Of a DNA stretch of 13,251 nt, positions 1-9,800 are shown piece after piece. A model generated the notes under the pieces. The model saw nothing but the letters and a program-made list of their open reading frames with translations, did no database searches and was not told the origin of the DNA. The stretch comes from Saccoglossus kowalevskii (Eukaryota > Hemichordata > Enteropneusta > Harrimaniidae): NCBI RefSeq assembly GCF_000003605.2, contig NW_003108083.1, positions 1,190,775 through 1,204,025 of the forward strand. Direction: 5' to 3'. Both the position numbers and the translations under genes were made by a program. Position 1 is the first letter of the stretch. The number at the start of each line of letters is the position of its first letter.

Positions 1-300
1 AGCATTTCTGCCATTCCGGAACTGGATCTCAGTTGTACATGGACATATTTTATTCAAACTTAGTACTGTATGTCCACTAAACATAATAGGTCTTTGGTGC
101 ACGTAATTTTTTCTCAGATTTGATTCAAAATGGCTGACTGATGGCCATTTTGTTTTTTTTACAAATGCTGTTTTTGGAGCCATATTGCTATCATGGCTGG
201 AATGATCATGTTCAAATTTTACACATACATCATGTAACACATTTGCACATGTATGTGTTTCAGAATTTGATTCAAGATGGGTGATCATCATTTTCATGCT
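1..300. repeat. Decayed dispersed repeat, at least two modules
   Basis: Positions 1-52 match 7372-7423 closely (AGCATTTCTG, CATT, GGAACTGGATCT, then a TGGACATAT-like end). Positions 93-165 (TTGGTGCACG, CAGATTTGATTC, AAAATGGCTGACTG, GGCCATTTTG) match 7227-7310. A weaker third module at 255-300 has TTTGATTCAAGATGGGTGA. The module is partly palindromic (AAATGGC / GCCATTT). No coding potential was seen. Confidence 0.7.
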
Positions 301-484
301 AGAAATGCATTGTGAATTCATTGGCTCCACTTTGTATCATGTCTGTCACATGACTGTAAACAATTATTTGGTACTACTCGATGGAGACTTTTTATTGACA
401 ATGACTTGTTTTTAAAGCTTTTTAAGGAGAATTGTTTATTGTAGTAAATATGAACTGCACTATGAATTTTCTCATCTCATTCAT

Positions 485-603
485 ATGAGGTTATTTTGAG
501 GATACCGAAAAGTATGCACGAAGACAGTACATCGGGAGTATTGTCTGATGCGAACACATACTGTCTGAGTGCATACTTTTCGGTATCTTCATAATAGCCT
601 TAT
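485..603. repeat. Inverted repeat with 45-bp arms (fold-back element)
   Basis: The arm at 485-529 and the reverse complement of 559-603 agree at 39 of 45 positions by hand count, with a perfect 19-bp core (GATACCGAAAAGTATGCAC). The loop is 29 nt. No clear target duplication is visible. A short fold-back or MITE end is the likely identity. Confidence 0.8.
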
Positions 604-876
604 TATTATACATCTTTTCCTACCAAGGATACATCATGGGAATGCCGAAATTAAAAAAGTTTAGAACAGATTGAGCAAACTTCTTTGTATGGGGTCCGGT
701 CAAACCCTGGTGGCAGCCATGTTTGTTTTTATTATTAGAGGACGCTTATGCGCGTAATTGTTCCATATTTGGAATTTGCATTTCCTAATATTGTAGGATG
801 AAAATACCCAGTGCAATACCGCAAAATTACGGCACGCTGTAACTTATGGCATTGCGGTGACAGATGTATAATAATA
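601..876. mobile_element. Possible short DNA element with 15-bp perfect inverted ends
   Basis: TATTATTATACATCT at 601-615 is the exact reverse complement of 862-876. The 276-bp interval has no long open frame and includes a slightly GC-richer part with GGCAGCCATG and GCGGTGACAG. The left end overlaps the outer end of the neighbouring fold-back, so the two may be parts of one composite element. The AT-rich ends make chance pairing possible. Confidence 0.45.
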
Positions 877-1040
877 GTTATTATTCATCAAGTATTTTGA
901 ATAAAGAGATTATGTGCAGTGGCATTAAATGTGCAGTGGAACATAAATGCTTAAAAGTTAATTCCATGTAGCTATTTCTAGGTTTACGTTCAAATCCGTA
1001 AATGAAGGAAATGTACAAAAAACAGAAATCTAACCTTTAC

Positions 1041-1205
1041 TTAAAGCAGGGGAGTCATCACCTGCACATACGTCAGATGGCTATAGCGTGTCATTGATTA
1101 CAAACAAGCGTCTACCCATGCGCCTTTGCGTTTTTAGCATGCGTTGTAATCGTCGCTTGGTACTCAATTCCCGCATGTGCACAGCCTAAGACCCCTCCGC
1201 TTTAA
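1041..1205. mobile_element. TTAA-flanked MITE-like element, copy 1
   Basis: The element is bounded by TTAA at 1041-1044 and 1202-1205. Its ends are imperfect inverted repeats: TTAAAGCAGGGGAGTC at the left, and TTAAAGCGGAGGGGTC when the right end is read in reverse complement. The inner 130 bp match a second copy at 12848-12993. TTAA target sites are known for piggyBac and Kolobok transposons. No transposase is encoded. Confidence 0.75.
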
Positions 1206-1667
1206 TCTTAGTCTTAATTGGTTTATGAATGATTACGTCACGAAGCATTACGTCGAAGATTAATTAAATGTTCATAAGATGATACATCAGACAAACAAAA
1301 ACTAAAATAGCGACAGACATATTTATAAATAAATTTCTCAAATTTCTTCAAATTTCAGGCAATAGTCTTTTTTGAGATTCACAACAAATAACATATTAGG
1401 TGCTAAAAATATCTTTATAATCTACACACGTCTTCATTTGATCTTTTTCCTGCGTTATGCGTGTATATGTGTTCTGTGATTATATCAGTTCTATTTATAG
1501 TAATATTTAATAATCATGACAATAACTATTCACTTCAGAATAAATTATCAGCCGTATAAAGTTATTATTTTACTATTTTGCAATTAACATTATATTATTG
1601 TTGCATTTATCTGCTATGCTGTAGGAGGCATAACTGATAATGAAAACAATTCAACAGAGTCTGTATA
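1206..1667. other. AT-rich non-coding stretch
   Basis: No exon, RNA gene or long repeat is seen. Two ATTACGTC words at 1232-1239 and 1248-1255, 16 bp apart, resemble CREB/ATF half-sites. The remainder is low-complexity AT-rich sequence. Confidence 0.5.
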
Positions 1668-1673
1668 CCATAC

Positions 1674-1985
1674 CAGGGGTTTTTCTAGAAAAAAAACTGT
1701 AAGAGGGAGCACTGCATTCAGCGGCACCACCAAGTGGGGGAGATAGGGTTCTCCCAACCAGGGTGTGGAATTTTTAATAATTCTAAGTTAAAATGGAGCA
1801 TTCTATGGCTTCCTTGGGGCCAAAATTACTATCAGACAAGTCACAGTTGAAGACTGTGGCCACATGTGATCTCTGGTCATTCAGAATTTTATGGTTGCCA
1901 GAGGATCTGCTCCCCAGGGTAAGGGGGCGCATGACCATGGCATGAGGGTGCTACGACCCTGTTCTCTTGTTTAAAAAATTCCCTG
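1674..1985. mobile_element. Non-autonomous DNA transposon with CAGGG ends and CCATAC target duplication
   Basis: The element starts CAGGGGTTTTTCTAGAAAAA, and its right end in reverse complement reads CAGGGAATTTTTTAAACAAG, matching at roughly 14 of 20 positions. CCATAC stands directly before it (1668-1673) and directly after it (1986-1991), as expected for a target-site duplication. The 312-bp interior is richer in GC than the surroundings and has no open frame. CAGGG ends recall hAT elements, but those normally make 8-bp duplications, so the superfamily is open. Confidence 0.7.
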
Positions 1986-1991
1986 CCATAC

Positions 1992-2710
1992 TACACTGGT
2001 TACCACTATCACTTATTTAAAGTTTGATCTCAATATCTCAATTGTTTTAAACTGATATATAAATCGATTCATGTAATACAACATACTAGAATATATATAA
2101 TTTATTCAAAATCTATACTTCATCATAAAATCTTCGTTCATCAAGCCCATTTTTTGTTATTGCTTAGTGCTATAGAACTATAGATCCCCTTATTTATCTC
2201 CCGAGTTAATGAGATCATTAGACTCCCTCAATGTCAGACATCTGGCAATATTCTCAGTTAGATCAGTACTAATTCTGCTCCAAATGTCAATTCCGCAATG
2301 CTCCAGCTAACACATTCCACATTAAATTTTTTAAATAACTTGTACTCAGAACTCTCAAAAACATGAACAAGAGTGCAGCACCCCCATGCTGCCAACACTT
2401 CAAATTTATAGTACATATCAATAATTCAAAAGATGGACATATTTGCATAGGTCATTATTTTTATAAACAAATATTTTTTTGTGTGCGACCAAAACAGCAT
2501 TTTGGTTGGGATAATTTGTAAAATAAATAATTCTTGTAAAACTAATTAATTTCCAAATAAATATTAAAATATTTTTTTTTTCTATTTCATATTCCTACTG
2601 TATTTACAATATAAGAATTATAAGCAATTACATAACTTAAGTTCAACTCTTGAGGGTCATAATCAAGTCTTGATCAAAATTTGGGAAAAATAATGAAAAA
2701 TGATTTAAAA
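1992..2710. other. AT-rich intron or upstream flank, no gene seen
   Basis: No coding exon was recognised. It holds T-runs near 2571-2581 and a small hairpin, ACCAAAA / TTTTGGT, near 2490-2508. The missing N-terminal exon of the CoA-transferase was looked for here and in 1-1991 and was not found, though an exon of about 30 codons could be missed by eye. Confidence 0.5.
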
Positions 2711-3207
2711 TTTGTGAATGGTGACAAAAGTTGATTTGGTGCTCAAATGGTTAATGATATGCAAATTACCTAATTAATATGCACAGATGGTATATAGAAC
2801 TATTTTGTGAATAGTGACAAAAGTTGATTTGGTGCTCAAATGGTTAATGATATGCAAATTACCTAATTAATATGCACCAAGGGTATATAGAACTATTTTG
2901 TGAATAGTGACAAAAGTTGATTTTGGTGCTCAAATGGTTAAAGATATGCAAATTACCTAATTAATATTCACAGATGGTATATTAGTTTTTGTAAATGGTG
3001 ACAAAAGTTGACTTTGGTGCTCAAATGGTTAATGATATGCAAATTACCTAATTAATATGCACAGATGCGTATAGAACTATTTTGTGAATGGTGACAAAAG
3101 TTGACTTTGGTGCTCAAATGGTAAATGATATGCAAATTACCTAATTAATATGCACAGATGGTATATAAAACTATTTTGTAAATGGTGACAAAAGTTGACT
3201 TTGGTGC
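2711..3207 (+). repeat. Tandem array, about 93-bp unit, five full copies plus a partial
   Basis: Units start at 2711, 2804, 2897, 2988, 3081 and 3175, with spacings of 93, 93, 91, 93 and 94 bp. Each begins TTTGTGAATGGTGACAAAAG with small changes, and the last stops after TTTGGTGCC. Every full unit carries ATGCAAAT (2759, 2852, 2946, 3037 and 3130), followed by TACCTAATTAATAT. It lies 470 bp before exon a. Confidence 0.95.
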
Positions 3208-3256
3208 CACTCCCGCAACAAGAATATATACATGGTGATGCTTTGATTTGAAATGT

Positions 3257-3538
3257 AATCACACTGAAAACCACCAAGATTAAATCATTGGGATTGGATG
3301 TTGTAAGATTATCCCAACTGATTACATACTTTGTTTCAAAACATTGTTGATTACCTATCGACTTTGTCTACAGTTCCGACATATTTAGACATACATGTAA
3401 AAATAATATAAATCCATCTTGACTGGAAAAACCTCTACAGCTTCCTGATATGTTTTGAAACAAAGTAGGTAATCACTTTTTCTAATCTTACAACATCCAA
3501 AGCAACCTCAATAACAAAATTCTTGTGGTTTTTAGCGT
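3257..3538. repeat. Long inverted repeat upstream of exon a
   Basis: Arms of about 85 nt at 3257-3344 and 3449-3538 surround a spacer of about 104 nt. Perfect blocks are 3295-3310 with 3484-3499 (16 bp) and 3327-3344 with 3450-3467 (18 bp), and the outer parts pair less well. It ends about 140 nt before the exon a acceptor, so a transcript would fold into a hairpin next to that splice site. A fold-back or MITE is likely. Confidence 0.85.
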
Positions 3539-3680
3539 AAATTCCTGTCCTTCCTGACGTGCAGGCATACATATACTAGTATTAGATCTGCACTGCTAAC
3601 AGATGAAATATGGTATATTTTTTTAAACATTTTTGTATTGTAGTATACATGTTAGTAATGTTGTTTCCATTTATCTACAG

Positions 3681-3833
3681 ATGATAATGTATATATCCAT
3701 GGTGCAGCAGCCACGCCCATCACTTTAGTGAATGCTATGACTGAGTATGGAGCCGAAAATAACCTGACAAATATCAAACTGTTTCATATCCACACTGAAG
3801 GAATAGCACCATACACAAGACCTGAATATGAAG
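3681..3833 (+). CDS. CoA-transferase exon a (N-terminal Rossmann-like start)
   Basis: Internal exon of 153 nt after a pyrimidine-rich acceptor ending CTACAG and before the donor G|GTGAAT. It enters in phase 1, with AT completing a codon begun upstream, and leaves in phase 1. It encodes DNVYIHGAAATPITLVNAM and then a run ending TEGIAPYTRPEYE. The V-x-x-HGAAATP turn followed by a helix is the usual first beta-alpha unit of the family. The apparent ATGs at the exon start are in another frame that soon hits a stop, so this is not the initiator exon. No preceding in-frame ATG was found nearby, and the exon coding the first residues was not recognised in 1-3680. Confidence 0.93.
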
Positions 3834-6800
3834 GTGAATATTGACTTCCTAACAAAAACTACTTCCTTCACAGCTCAATATTTATATAATGTTATCGTAG
3901 TGTTGATGTGCCTAAAGAATCTCTGAAGTTGAGGTCTTTAATTAGTTCGACAAAATTGTCACTATTTGGATATTTATTTTTTATATTGACTGTTATTTGT
4001 CAATGTATAACTATGTTCACATGTGTGCTACAGAGTCGGCATGACTAGCTTGGTAAACAAACGTTATCAGTGGTTTTAATGTGTGCTTATACATGTATAA
4101 AGACTAAACTGAGTCAACGTTGATGTCATCAACTCTGCGCCCTCAAGCAACCAGATTCTAAATTCAAAATGATGGACCAGGAAATAATGTTGGTGATGGC
4201 TTTGCTTGTGTTCTTTATGTTTTTACGGTCCAGATGATTTAGATGTTCATTAATCATCAACATCAACATCATTTTTCATCATTTCTACTCTAACTTTATT
4301 ATCACTATCATCACCAGAAATTCCACCTTCTTGAATCATTTCCCTATTGGGGTTCACACCGGGGTGATGCCCAATATCTCGAGAAGGTCATCGTAAAAAT
4401 CCAAGGTGATCAACCATTTTCACCTTGTTTGTTGTGGTCCAAAACTTTTTTAAATTGTGTACCATAGTCTTTTCATTTTTCTGTGGCATTTGCTCGATGA
4501 TCTGTCTCGTCCCATTTCTCTGGCCTTGTTCCGTATAATCTTGTAAATACGACTATCTCTTGTTGTATTTGCATCCATCAAAGTTGTTATTTTTTCATCC
4601 CTTTCTAATAATAACTTGACTTCATCTCATCGCATTTGTTGTTATCGGCTGCCATGTTTGTAATGAATGGAAACCGGGGCGAGGCTGACATTGAGAGCTT
4701 GCTTTTAAGGCGGCACTACTGTTCACACATGCTAAAACCGTTTCTGTAAGTATGGGGTGCCTGTCCAAGACATTGTAAATACGTAGAGATCAACATAATA
4801 TAAAATCGCATTGTTTTGTGAATATATATCATGCATGTGCTCAGAAAATGGTTAGAAAGATTAATGTTTTGCGTAGACCAAATATAATCATGCATAACTT
4901 TTTTCTTTCATGCTCCGAGCATTGATCTTGTAGAATTTGCCCATACTACGTATATATATATACTATCTCTCCTATTTGACATGTTCATGTCAGTTTGTTC
5001 CATAATCAGATCTTGTTTTTTTTTAAATGTGGTATCTTGGACAGAATTTGTTGGTTTTTTATGTCCATGATGACCAACTGGCAGCCATCTTGTTTTTTCA
5101 AAATGTATTGTTGACATGTTTTTTTTTTTCTCTTCAAATTATACATGTTAGGATACATGTCCATGACAATTAGTTTCACAATTGGATCAAAGATGGTTGA
5201 CTGCTTGCAATCTTGCTTTTTGACCATACTACTATATCTTTTTACATGAGCCTGGACAAAGGAAATTCAGTTTTGATACAAAAAATGCATGAATAGCATA
5301 TCCTGTTTAATTTGTGACCCTATATTTCGATTTGGAAAGAGTAATTTATGTTGATAATAGACCAGCCAATTATCTGCTTTCAATTACAAACTACAGTTTG
5401 CTTTTGGTGCATATTACTTTATTTTTGGCATGAATAATATTTCTCTTAATTCCAACGAGGACTATGTCATTAACTTGTTTCCTTTATTTTACGTTCAACT
5501 CATCAAAAGTCAGGGAAAATTAATTCCCACTAAAATATTTAATAAAAGTATTTCACAGTATTATTAAATGGGCATGCTGCGTACTATTATCACCGTTAAC
5601 CTACCATGTATTGAGTACCATAATATTTATCTCCCAATCCACAGGTATTTTCAGGAGTAACTCGTTTTTCATTGGTGGTAACTGTCGTGAGGCCGTCAAT
5701 GCCGGTAGAGCCGATTTCACTCCCATATTTCTTGGTGAGATTCCCCTGCTGTTTAGAAGGAATATCATCAATTTAGATGTGGCATTAATTATGGTCAGTC
5801 GTCCAGATGATCATGGATTTTGTACCTTGGGACCAAGTGTGGATTGTACAAGAGCTGCAATACAGAATGCGAAACATATCATAGGTATGTTAAAAATATC
5901 ATACTTACATTAAAACACATCATAGGTATGTTAAAAATATCATACTTACATTAAATATATCATAGGTATGTTAAAAATATCATACTTACATTAAATATAT
6001 CATAGGTATGTTGAATATATTGTGGTTACATTAAATATATCATAGGTATGTTGAATATATTGTGGTTACATACTATAAATAAGTGCACAGAATGTTATTA
6101 GATTATTTTTTTAATAAACCACCCATCCAAAACCTCATGCATGGTTATGTTTCAACAGGTTGTCAATTTACACTGTCAATTTATTTACAGAAAATATCTA
6201 GTGCAAATTTAAGTTTCAGAAACTTCAATTTCGTATTTCAAAAGGGAAAAGATTGTACTAGGCAGCCAGTACATTATTAGTTAGTACATGTATCCATTCT
6301 TGAATTGAATTCTTATTAGTGAATTAAAATCTAGATCTAGAGGCAAGGTTTTAGTAGTTACCCTATGTTTACTTTATGCACATTTCTGTTAGAGATAATA
6401 GGTTTAGTTGAAACAGTGCACATTACTTATTAATTTTCAGTATTTAATTAACAGTAATTTTCTTGTATAATTTTGTCAGGACTGGTGAATCCTAAAATGC
6501 CACGTACATTTGGAGATGGTATAATTCATAAATCTCATTTTGATGCCTTGGTGGAAGATGAATTTGATCTACCTGAAAAACCAAGGCATGTCTTAACAGA
6601 TGAAGAGAAATCCATTGGCAGATACATTGCTGAAAATTTGGTAGAAGATGGTGCCACCTTACAGATGGGTAAATATTGTTTGTACTATATATATGGCTAT
6701 AAAGATTAAACATTCTCGTACTTGCTGGGGTATTTTATAACAGCAATATTTTTCAATAAATCATCTTATTTGGTTATTAATTTTACAACAGTTATTCAAA

Positions 6801-9800
6801 CCATTGCTGACTGATATGGTAAACATCAAAAAGCTGTTAGCATATGTGTGTTTACTCACCTCCTTTTCCAATACTTGTACCAAAACTTACATTTCAAGCA
6901 GTCTGTTCTAGTTATGTGTAATGGCATTATAGGGTGGAATTTTTGTACTATTCTGAACTAAGAATGGTGTCAGTATATTTAGAGGACAATTTTTGTCAGA
7001 TGAGTACAAAGATTTTACAATATGACTGAAACCTTGTTTATGCATTGAGGGCAATTAAGATTGAATGAAGACAAACAGAAAATTGATTTGCCAACAAACA
7101 ACAATTTATAGACGATACTAAACAAGAATTTATGATTCAGATCACATGGGGAAACACCAAAAAACAAAGATTTTTATCCTGGATCGTTCAAAATCAAGCA
7201 TTTATGGATGGATTTTGTTCAAACTTGGTGCACACGTTGGACATTATGGGACCTTTTGTGTCATTTTGTTTTTCAGATTGAATTTAAAATGGCCGACTGG
7301 CAGCCATTTTGTTTTAATGAATGCAGTTCTAGTGTCATATCTCCAAGTGGCGGCCATTTTTGTGCAAATAAAGCATTTCTGGCATTGTGGAACTGGATCT
7401 TGGTCGTTTATGGATATCTTAAGTTTTATAACTAACAGAGACTGTGCCATGCATGGCTTGTTTCTTTGTATAATAAATTAGTTTATAATTAACAATTGTT
7501 TTGAAAATCTACATCAAATATTATGCCATAAAACATTAAGAATAAATTCTGTTTTGTATTAATGCTATGCCTCCTGCACAAACCTTACTCCATACATGTT
7601 ATTTCTGCTTTTTATATTTCATTCATGCTTCACCTCACAAAATATTATAGACTTTTGCACTTTAATACCTCTCTACTCGCATGTGTCAAGTAGTGTACAA
7701 ACAATTAGGTTTTGTGATAGCTAACAAATAACTATATTACTGGATGGAGTTGGAAAGTCTTATCAATATGTTGGAATTGAATCTTATGAAATGAAATCTT
7801 ATGAATTGAGTTTAATAGGGAATCTTATGATTTGGTGGGGAAATCTCATAGATTGAGTTAGGGAGTCTTATCATTGGGTGAGGTAATCTCATGGATCGAG
7901 TTATAAAGTCTTATCAACAGGTCTGAAATCCAATATAGAAGCCTTATAAGGGGTGGTGTTGAGGTGTGGGAGTGTTAGCTGGTGGTAACTACATGATAGT
8001 AATAACCAGTTCAAAGACCAAAAACCATTATAATTCTTGACAAATACCAGTTGAAGGATTCATTCAATGAAATATTAAACAAGCTGATATATTTGTTGTT
8101 CATTTGTTACAAAACTCTGAATTCTATTGTCACAATGCGTGTTTCGCGTGAAATTAGCTTACCGGTAATCCCCACACTGTCTACATTAACATAAAATTAG
8201 CATATACCAGTAGTATGACATCATTTTCACCCAGAATACCACGTGATTCATTTCTGCGCAAAACTTTCTGACTACCGGGTATTTATTTCGATGAAATGCG
8301 GGGAAAATACAAAGATGTTGTCAATTTCAGCGACAGTGATTTTCATTAGAATGACATAATGGAAGAATGTCCCCAGTATTCAGATGTAGGATATATGCAT
8401 GAAGAGGATGTGAACAAAACACAGACTACATCGTCACCACCACCACCACCGTCGTCATGTATGGCTTCAAGTTGACACCTGGCCACAAACGAGACTGAAT
8501 TTTTAACAGAAAAAAAAGTAATGAAATAATAAGAGAACAGCAATGGAAATAATATTTGACATTTTTTTGGGATATCTAACCCTGAAACAGTACTAACTAT
8601 GTGATAGTTTAAGCCGAAATGTGCAGATACGAGGGTCGATACAATCGGATACTCTCAGCATATCGGCGACAATGGTGGGTGTCGCCATCTTGAAAACAAA
8701 AAATCTGCCGAGCACACATACCAAGTAACGTAACATACTGTTATTTAATATGATTAGAATGGGTCTTGGTATGATTATCAGAAAGCTACAATTAATTCCA
8801 TCTTTTAAGTTTCAGTTGTTCATATTTCTCACGGAATAACATTTTTTGTTAGTGACACCAAAAATCTTATTTCATACACAACACCTACGGCAAAATCAAA
8901 TGCAAAATGAATGACTGAAATGAACACCTTCCCGGCACTTATGCACAAAGTAAAAATATTGCCCAACAATTAGTGTATCAAATCACAAATTAATAAAGAC
9001 TGATTGTTTTGGGTGTGATATCGCAATTTACCAGGTTTGAAACTTTCGGGGTAATGAATTTATTAGAGTGCTAAAATTTGAAATCAAAATTTTTTCTTTA
9101 TTTATAATGAATATGGATTTTAAACTACACGTGCCTTTTCACAAATCAGATATGATCACACAGAGACTTGTAACTTTAAATCAAATTTAACGACTTTACT
9201 TTAAAACATGCAATATTTGTAGACGTAACACAGAACAGAAGTGCTTCAAACGAGCTTGAAGAAAATGCTATGACGTCACCGCTGTCTCCCCACAAGCGCA
9301 ACACGCACTGTGCACGGAACTCAGATGATTCACACCTTAGAACAATAGCGTTTCCCAACCGGGTGTTGAGGGACTGTGCTCTAATGCTGAAAGCGGGATT
9401 CTGTTACAAAACTTCAAAGATTATAATTATTTAATTTGCATATCTGGCAACTAAAGACATTGTTTGGCTCATTTCTTATGACTTCATTTCTTTTCTACAT
9501 TAATTTATTTGCAAGGCTATAATTTGTCCTCAAAATATGGTGAGTCATTTTCACATATTAATAAAATAAATTGTTACGATGCTTGGCTGGTTATATATGA
9601 ATATGCTTGCTTTAATTGTAAGAATTGTGTCAAAGTTCAATCAATGATTTTGTGTTTTGCTTTTTAAGGAAGTCATGTGATCTCCACCAAGTTACATCAA
9701 CCTGCACTAACAATCAATCAAAACCCTATGTATAACCAATTCCATCCAACAACTGTTTTGAACGATTTGTTACGACACTTTACCTATAGAGGGCGCTCAT

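Noticed and set aside
3681-3689. ATGATAATG at the start of exon a as a translation start.
   Set aside because: Those ATGs are out of the conserved frame, and an acceptor site directly precedes them. The conserved frame enters in phase 1.
4908-5227. Two overlapping minus-strand frames of about 70 codons.
   Set aside because: They are translations of decayed repeat modules.
6083-6280. A 65-codon + strand frame in intron b-c.
   Set aside because: It lies between two well-supported exons that join without a gap in the protein, and it has no family resemblance.
7146-7481. A 111-codon + strand open frame and two overlapping frames.
   Set aside because: They lie over the dispersed repeat and resemble no protein family. 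Open frames occur on both strands at once.
8346-8543. A 65-codon minus-strand frame with a Gly/Asp run.
   Set aside because: The run comes from a short triplet repeat. There is no start context or family.
9176-9358. A 60-codon minus-strand frame.
   Set aside because: No family, no splice context, and a length expected by chance.
9788-9797. AGAGGGCGCT as a CTCF insulator site.
   Set aside because: Only the core word matches. One short word in 13 kb is weak evidence.
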